A DNA stretch of 64,000 bases from contig JAKJXP020000035.1 of the NCBI GenBank assembly GCA_022225965.2, positions 5,024 through 69,023 of the forward strand, written 5' to 3'. This DNA comes from Diatrype stigma (Eukaryota; Ascomycota; Sordariomycetes; Xylariales; Diatrypaceae). This document shows, piece after piece, positions 58,131-64,000 of this stretch; position 1 is the first letter of the stretch; each line of letters opens with the position of its first letter. The notes under the pieces were generated by a model, which had not been told where the DNA came from, ran no database searches, and saw only the letters and a program-made list of their open reading frames with translations. The translations under genes were made by a program, and so were the position numbers.

Positions 58131-58820
58131 TCAAGCCTTCTGCAGCTCCTTGCTGAGGCGGGCCTCGAGCTCGCGCTGGGTCTTGCGGTAGACGTCGTCG
58201 GGGTCGGGGCGGGCGTCGATCTTGAGGACCTTGCCCTGGCCGGCGTAGTAGTCGACGACGGGCATGGAGGTCTCGACGAAGGTGCGGAAGCGCTTGCGGA
58301 TGCTGTCGGCGTTGTCGTCGGCGCGGCCGGAGGTCTTGCCGCGCTCGAGCAGGCGGCGCTCCATCTCGGCCTCGGGGCAGTCGAAGAACAGGACCAGCCG
58401 GGCGGGGCAGACGGCCTCCTCGAACTTGACGGCCTGGTCGAACTTGCGCGGGAACCCGTCGATCAGGAACCGGCCCTTCTTGCCCCGGACGTCGCCGGCG
58501 CCGGACGGGTCGATGGCCGCCGCCATGGCGTTCTCCAGCAGCTGCACCGTCACCTCCATCGGCACGATCTGCCCGTTCTTGATGTAGTCGCGGATCAGGT
58601 CGCCGAACTGGCTGCCGGGCCGCTGCTGCTCCGCCCGCAGCAGGTCGCCCGCCGACAGGTGCGTGAACCCGTAGTCCCGCACCAGCCGCGCGCACTGCGT
58701 GCCCTTGCCGGCGCCCGGCCCGCCCAGCACGAACACCACCGTCACGTCGTCGGGCGAGAAGGCCGGCGTCGGCTTGGCGGGCGCGCCGAGCTGGTGCGGC
58801 GCGTCGGTCGTCGTGGACAT
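58131..58820 (-). CDS. ura6: UMP/CMP kinase (uridylate kinase)
   Basis: A 229-aa nucleoside monophosphate kinase. The P-loop GGPGAGKGTQC is near residue 33, then HLSAGDLLRAE, GRFLIDGFPRKFDQ, FFDCPEAEM and the lid with RGKTSGRADDN. These are Ura6/UMP-CMP kinase signatures rather than those of adenylate kinase. The enzyme converts UMP (and CMP) to the diphosphate in cytosol or nucleus for pyrimidine nucleotide supply. I choose the ATG at 58820 because the bases before it (CTGAC, then 24 nt later CTGCAG) look like the branch and acceptor of a 5' UTR intron. The upstream in-frame ATG at 58844 would add MLFLKSAD and lie within that intron. Third positions are almost all G or C. Confidence 0.94.
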   Translation of the reverse strand: MSTTTDAPHQLGAPAKPTPAFSPDDVTVVFVLGGPGAGKGTQCARLVRDYGFTHLSAGDLLRAEQQRPGSQFGDLIRDYIKNGQIVPMEVTVQLLENAMAAAIDPSGAGDVRGKKGRFLIDGFPRKFDQAVKFEEAVCPARLVLFFDCPEAEMERRLLERGKTSGRADDNADSIRKRFRTFVETSMPVVDYYAGQGKVLKIDARPDPDDVYRKTQRELEARLSKELQKA

Positions 58821-58970
58821 GTCTGCAGATTTCAAGAAAAGCATGGTCAGCCAGACAGCTCAGCGCAGACAACAGGAACAAGCTCCTGCGTAGAATAGGG
58901 GTAGGGGGTGCTTGAGGATCCCAGATAGGTGGCCATTTTCCAGAACGAATCAGAAATGCCTCTAGCCGAA

Positions 58971-59282
58971 CTACAACTGACCTTTTCTCTGGTTTGCCAA
59001 CAAGACGTAACCTCCCGACCCGGCGGCGATGATGACCAGGAAGGGCCAGAACTTGACGTTGTTGGTGTTCCTGGGCGGCTCCGTGCTGTAGGCTCGGCGG
59101 GTGTTGCGCGCGGATCTCAGGACGGGGGACGATGCCGCCGACGTTCGGAAGGAGGCGGTTGCTGTTATGGGGGTTCTCGCTCGGCCGGCGAAAATGTGCT
59201 GCTGCTGCTTGGCGGAAACGGAGGAGGATGTTCTCGCCAGGACCTGCCGCCAGAGCAGGCGCTGCGTGGCAGGAGCGGACAT
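58971..59282 (-). CDS. Small probable mitochondrial membrane protein
   Basis: A single-exon 103-aa frame. The N-terminal 65 residues are rich in Arg, Ser, Ala and Thr and lack acidic residues (MSAPATQRLLWRQVLARTSS, then RTSAASS and RRAYSTEP), a convincing mitochondrial presequence with a likely cleavage near RAYS. One membrane segment follows (FWPFLVIIAAGSGGYVLL, residues about 78-95) and a short basic end. The gene lies 150 bp upstream of URA6 on the same strand. I do not recognise the family; inner-membrane location is inference. It could be a chance frame, but the presequence plus TM pattern argues against that. Confidence 0.65.
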   Translation of the reverse strand: MSAPATQRLLWRQVLARTSSSVSAKQQQHIFAGRARTPITATASFRTSAASSPVLRSARNTRRAYSTEPPRNTNNVKFWPFLVIIAAGSGGYVLLANQRKGQL

Positions 59283-61719
59283 GATGGTGTTTTTGGAGAG
59301 GAATATATATAACTAGTAAGGCAGGTATGTAAGACTGTGAGACTGTAAGACCGTGTTGGTAGTGAGTGAGTGACTGAGTGAATAATCGATTGGTTGGAAG
59401 GAATTGGTGGTGGTAGTGGCTGATGACGCTTCGACAGACAGACAGACAGTCGCACTGAGACGAGACAAAGGCAAGAGAGACCCTTTGCTTGATTTTCTGA
59501 CCTTTAATTGCTGCTTGCTAGCTGAGCGTGGTTAACGGAACTACGTGTTGTATGTACACAAACTGGCTGCTAATTGGCACATGAAGGCTGCATGTGTGGG
59601 TGGGTCTTGAGACCAGATAACCGTATTACCTAATCTACCTTACCATCATCAGATGCAGTGGCCATCGTACATACATGTAGGTACAATACCTACTGTGTAT
59701 AGCACGCGTTCTAGCAGTGTGCCCCTTATTGGTCAATTGGGCATGGGCACGGCACTGATGCCAATTGTCAGCGGGAGAGACATCAACTCAGCTATATATA
59801 ATTGATAACGTTATTGCGAAGAGGTATAAGCCCACGTTTAGAACTTCAAGTACTATCACATGTCCACGTGTCTTAGATCATGTTGGTCTTCCTTGGAAGG
59901 GTAAGTGAGCTTGGTGAGGTTTCTGACAGGTGATTGACTGATATCTCAGACTTCGTCTCCAACCTATGTATATGGATGGCTTCTCAAGCTGCCTCTATCC
60001 TCCAGCTAATAACATTCATTACTCTATCCTGGGAACAAACTCCTTTATAAATACCTAACTACCTGACTACCCCTATATGCTGCTCTACAAAGCTCCACTA
60101 TAACTACCTAGGTACGCGCCAGATCCCGGCTCGGCACGGCACGTTCAGGGGGCCTTCACGGGCTCCACTTACTCTCACTCACCCAATGCGGGCGGGCGCT
60201 TAGGGAATAGGGAACAACACGGAATGCAACGCATCTGATGTCCCGTCTCACTTTCACTACAACCCCTGACTACAGCTACCGCGGAGTACACGAAGCCTTA
60301 ACCAATACCAGGTAGATTGTACCTACCGTACCGGTGGCAATAGGGGCGAGGGGTAAGTAGAAGATCTCACATGAGATGGAGATGGAGCCAGTCGCTTTCG
60401 ACACACGTAGTGAAAAAGGCAAATCATCGAGAGGGCTATACAATGCAGTTTCCTTCCTTGAGCAACATGACTTCGCTATATCCAGCCCAGCAACCGGCCA
60501 TCAAGTTGTGCTGAACTCGATAGACCAGCTGTGGCTTCCACTTGGTTTGTGGTCTTGTCTGTGAGTGCGTCGTGGCTTGACTTTCTTGGGGTTCCTCCAT
60601 ATACACAAGCTATCGGAGGCTACAGATTAAGTTGCAATCACGATCAGACATAAGTGTTATCTAGGGAACAGCAAACAATGTATCGTGGTCTGGCCCACTA
60701 GGCCAGGCCAGGCCAACGGCCACAGCGCAGCACGTTCCCTTCTCTTCCGTTGGGGATGTTGGAACTGGTTGAGACCTGCTGCTAGAGATAGCCCGGCCTG
60801 ATGTAGAGGCCGCCCTGACCTCCGAATCTCCCGACAGCCTTGGAATGCAGGGCTGGCTGGAGAACCTTGCTGGCGAGCCTGTACATCCCATCCCATGGGA
60901 TTGTAGCCAGGCAATCGGCTTGTCGAGATGGTCTCAGGCGATGGATGGATGCCATCGCAGCTTTGTGATTGGCACGGCCGACTGGTTACTTGCCTGTCAC
61001 AGTGGGCGGGCACATCCGCGTGTGTAGACGAGTGATCTATCTATTGGTGGCGAGCAAGTCACAGCAGGAGGGGATCATTAGAACTGTTCATTTCTTCTTT
61101 GACGACTATGTACTATTGGTGATAGCAGTCGATCATCATTACAATTTCTCTTCTTCTATGTGAACGAGCGGTCCAGCATCATCAGTACGTACGTATGTAG
61201 TTCAGGTTATGTCTGAAAGTAGCAGCTACATACATAAGTAGGTAGACATGGGAGGAAAAATAAAATGGGAAATAAAAAAGGTTCGATGTAATAATAAAAG
61301 GCCTGGTAGAATCCGCCGTAAGAGGTATAAACAACTTTGTGTATCAAGGACAAAAAAAGTGGTATTTGTTCAAAAAGTTCCCAACCCACACCATACCATA
61401 CCCTACACGCAACACGCGCGCAACGCCCCAGTATGCCTTCCTTCCCATCCTTATACCCACCTTTCGTAAAGTGAGATCGATCGACGGAACGAGATGGGAT
61501 GGGATATAATGAGTAAGATCTAGGAGGGTGTCTTGTCTCTTCTCTTCATCTCGTCCGTCGACCCATCAGCCCAGCTGAACAAAGGAAAACCCATTAATTC
61601 ATCCACTCTCCCCCCTTTCTCGCATCATCTCATCTCAGCTTTGCCAATCTTTTCTTCGTTGTATATTTTCTTGTTTTCGGTTGTATTTATTTTGTTTTAT
61701 TATTTCTTTCTCTCAGAGA
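59283..61719. other. 2.4-kb intergenic region
   Basis: No gene supported. Frames are at most 118 aa with no domain. Contains a (CAGA)n-like stretch near 59436-59450 and CTACCTAGGTACG-like motifs. It should include the promoter of the small mitochondrial protein and the 3' UTR of the four-TM gene. Confidence 0.5.
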
Positions 61720-63494
61720 TCACCGCCCGAACCCAATCTGGCCCGCCGGCGGCGGCGGGTTCTTGACCGCCGCGTCGGCATACGCGCCCGGGATGGGCAC
61801 GGCCTCGTACTGCTGCTCGCCCGGCGCCACGGGCCCGTGCTCGGCTTGGTTGAACGCCGAGGTGGTCGGCGGCGGCGTCCGGAAGGCGCCCTGGCCGAGC
61901 TTGGGGGTGGCGGACGGCGCCTTTTGCGGTGGCGCCTGCAGCACGAAGGGCTTGCTGCTATCTGCGGCAGGCTTGCCCGGCGCGAAGGCCGAAGGGGGCT
62001 CCGCGATGACGGCGCCCGGGGCAACGCGGCCGCCGGGGGTGAAGGGCATGGCCGGGGCCGCCACGGGGGAGGACTCGGAGATGTCGGAGAGAGACTTGAA
62101 CTGCGAGGGCGGGAAGCGCGGCGAGAGCGCGTACTGCGAGAAGGCGGGCGACTTGGGCCCACCCGGCCCCCCGAACCCGGGCGTGTTGGGCGCCGACTGC
62201 GACCGCAGCTGCGCGAGGTACAGGTCCGACCGGGCGCGGTCGCGCATGTCCATCGACTTGGTCAGGCGCCGCTTCGTGTAGTACCGGTAGAAGACCACGC
62301 TGTACAGGACGATGCTGATGATGTCGATGACGACTTCGATGATGATGCAGATCAAGGTCCAGTTCTAATCGATTTTTCAAAGAGTTAGCCAGTTTCCTAT
62401 GGACCGGGTGAAAGAAGGAATGAAGGAAAGAAATTAACGGGGTGAAGAGGTCGGGGGAGTTCTTCTTACCTGCAGTCGGCAGACGAGGGCATAATCGACC
62501 TTCTCCTGGAAAATCTGGGCGCGGTGGTTGTCGACGCAGGCCCAGCCCCACATGTCCTGGTTGTCGCTGTTGTTGCGGGTGAACTGCAGGATGCCGGCCG
62601 AGGCGGCCCACATGACCATGGAGAAGATGAACCAGCCGCAGGCGAACAGGGTGTAGTAGACGCCGACCTTCTCGGCGCGGCGGTGGCCGCCCCGGCAGTA
62701 CCCGATGAAGATCAGGATGCAGGCGCACAGCGAGACGCACGCGGAGCAGAGCACGACGACCTGCGGCCACACCTGCGTGCCCGACGCCCACGGCGGCAGG
62801 CCGTTCTGCGGCGACAGCGACGCCGTCGTCCGGAAGATGGCGAACGACGACGACAGCATCGCGATGATAATCAGCGAGCAGCTGGCGCCCACGCCGCGCA
62901 GCGCGAACTTGGCCATCCGGACTCGCATCTTGACACCCTGTAGTAGTGGAACGCATTGTGTTAGTTAAACCTTTGGAAAACACCTCTTCCGCCTGCCATG
63001 CCTGTCTGCCTTCTGCTGCTTGCTTGCTTGCTGACTTGACTCTCTCCAGGAAAGGAACTCGAGCAACCTACCAGATCTTTGGCCTGCTCCTTATCGGTCT
63101 CCATCTCTCGCTTCTCCAGGATCTCTTCTTCTCTAAATGTCGGGCTCAGGGGGTTGTCGAACCTCCTCGCTGGTGTGCCCGGTACTCTCAGTGCGCTCTT
63201 CAGGGGCGATTTTGGTGTCATTGGCGGCAGGTCTGCTGATTGCCCACTCTCATTTGAATCGTTGATATATCCAAACCCGACGTCGGCGGGCTGGGCTTGG
63301 GCCCCTTGTGTCCTCTCGCTAAACGGCATATTCCCTTGCTCGACTGGTGAGTAGACGGTGGTCGCCTCTGCGAATCTTGGTGTCCTTGGTTGCTTGAGTG
63401 ATGATGAGTCTGTACTGGAGGAGCCGGCTGATGATGAACGGGTAGGTGCGAGATTAAGGGCGGCAGGTCGCCTCCTATCGTCTTGAGGCGCCAT
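61720..63494 (-). CDS. Four-TM MARVEL-like membrane protein
   Basis: Three exons (63494-63072, 62937-62470, 62364-61720), all phase 0, encode 511 aa. The first 140 residues are a Ser/Pro-rich cytosolic tail with a possible proline-directed phosphorylation cluster (PPMTPKSPLKS). Exon 2 holds three TM helices (CSLIIIAMLSSSFAIF, VVVLCSACVSLCACILIFIG, YTLFACGWFIFSMVMW) and exon 3 starts with the fourth (IIIEVVIDIISIVLYSVVF). The C-terminal 180 residues are Pro/Ala/Ser-rich and probably cytosolic. The four-helix layout with both ends inside and Cys-rich membrane segments fits the broad MARVEL group of fungal plasma-membrane proteins. I cannot name an ortholog. GC3 is very high in exons 2 and 3. 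Confidence 0.85.
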
Positions 63495-64000
63495 TGTGTG
63501 TGGTGGTATATGATACGGAAGTTGACAGCAAAGGAAGGGAACACAACACAGTACACTCTATACGGACAGAATTGCCCAGGCGATGTATATATGCTTCACG
63601 ACTCGATGGTTGTGTGTAACTCACTCAAGACATGTATGAAGCAAATATGAGAATGGAAATGAGAGAGACCAGCTATCGAAGAAAGAAGATCACCTAAGGC
63701 TGGGTAGCTGGGGGAGTTGGTGGTTTTGAGTAGGCGCCGTGCTTCTCAGGTGCTACGATCCCATTCGACATCTATCAAGGTCCTGGCTGCATGGGGGTCG
63801 TTAGCGGATACTCGCCTTGAATTCTGCGATGGGGATGGGGTGGCTCACGGTGGGCCAGAGCTTCCTGCCGGCTGCGACTCTGCCTCTGATAGGGCAGGCT
63901 AAGGATGTCAATCTCTAAGTGGGCGATTCGTCGAGGACTTAGACGCCCGTTCGTGACGGGGGGTGGGAGTCTAGTATTATCTGCTTCCCCGATCCGCGTG
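63495..64000. other. Upstream region of the four-TM gene, window end
   Basis: No gene is visible in these last 506 bases. They contain the 5' UTR and promoter of the four-TM gene on the minus strand. Confidence 0.5.

Noticed and set aside
58821..58844. Start of URA6 at the upstream ATG 58844
   Set aside because: The added residues lie in what looks like the end of a 5' UTR intron; the downstream ATG gives the normal family start. The upstream start is not fully excluded.
61958..62983. 341-aa minus-strand frame crossing an intron of the four-TM gene
   Set aside because: It is in a different frame from the TM helices, is Arg/Ala/Gly-rich and runs through a clear intron.

Overview
The window reads as nuclear DNA of a filamentous ascomycete (Pezizomycotina, probably a Sordariomycete; the order is a guess). 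Short introns of about 50-130 nt with GTANGT/GTAAGT donors and CTRAC-type branch sites break most genes. The proteins are typical fungal ones, and one AT-rich block carries the CpA/TpG loss left by repeat-induced point mutation (RIP). There are no operons, rRNA genes, telomere repeats, phage or CRISPR arrays. Genes are widely spaced, with 0.7-5 kb gaps rich in simple repeats and in ACCTAGGTACC-like motifs.

Layout. 1-5.4 kb: a 94-nt poly-C run, then gene-free low-complexity DNA. 5.4-15.1 kb: spliceosomal kinase PRP4 (-), ribosome-associated TMA7 (+), a PAQR/Izh 7-TM receptor-like protein (+) and a TFIIIC WD-repeat subunit (+). 18.5-20.9 kb: the mitochondrial acetohydroxyacid synthase catalytic subunit (ILV2) in five exons. 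23.3 kb: a tRNA-like gene with an insert in the anticodon arm. 24.5-26.3 kb: galactokinase. 27.1-29.1 kb: a small single-pass membrane protein and a secreted Ser/Thr-rich protein holding an exact 96-bp duplication. 29.5-33.4 kb: a dead, RIP-mutated DNA transposon whose terminal inverted repeats and flanking 10-bp direct repeat can still be read. 34.7-42.1 kb: annexin and an intronless 1518-aa ABCC transporter. 45.7-53.4 kb: a twin C2HC-finger protein (+) and a disordered coiled-coil protein (-). 56-59.3 kb: eIF3m (+), UMP/CMP kinase URA6 (-) and a small probable mitochondrial protein (-). 61.7-63.5 kb: a four-TM MARVEL-like protein (-).

Most genes are housekeeping (splicing, translation initiation, Pol III transcription, branched-chain amino acid, galactose and pyrimidine metabolism). 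I see no biosynthetic or defence cluster and no set of neighbours that clearly act together. The most notable observations are: (1) two zinc fingers with identical spacing, each interrupted by a phase-0 intron exactly before its His codon, so that skipping the 108-nt exon between them would still give one intact hybrid finger, together with a decayed copy of the finger tail inside the second intron; (2) a Val in place of the sulfonylurea-contact Pro in acetohydroxyacid synthase; (3) the transposon with readable ends that escaped RIP; (4) the tRNA gene with a roughly 33-nt insert and no ordinary U33; (5) GC3-rich islands whose edges fall inside genes.
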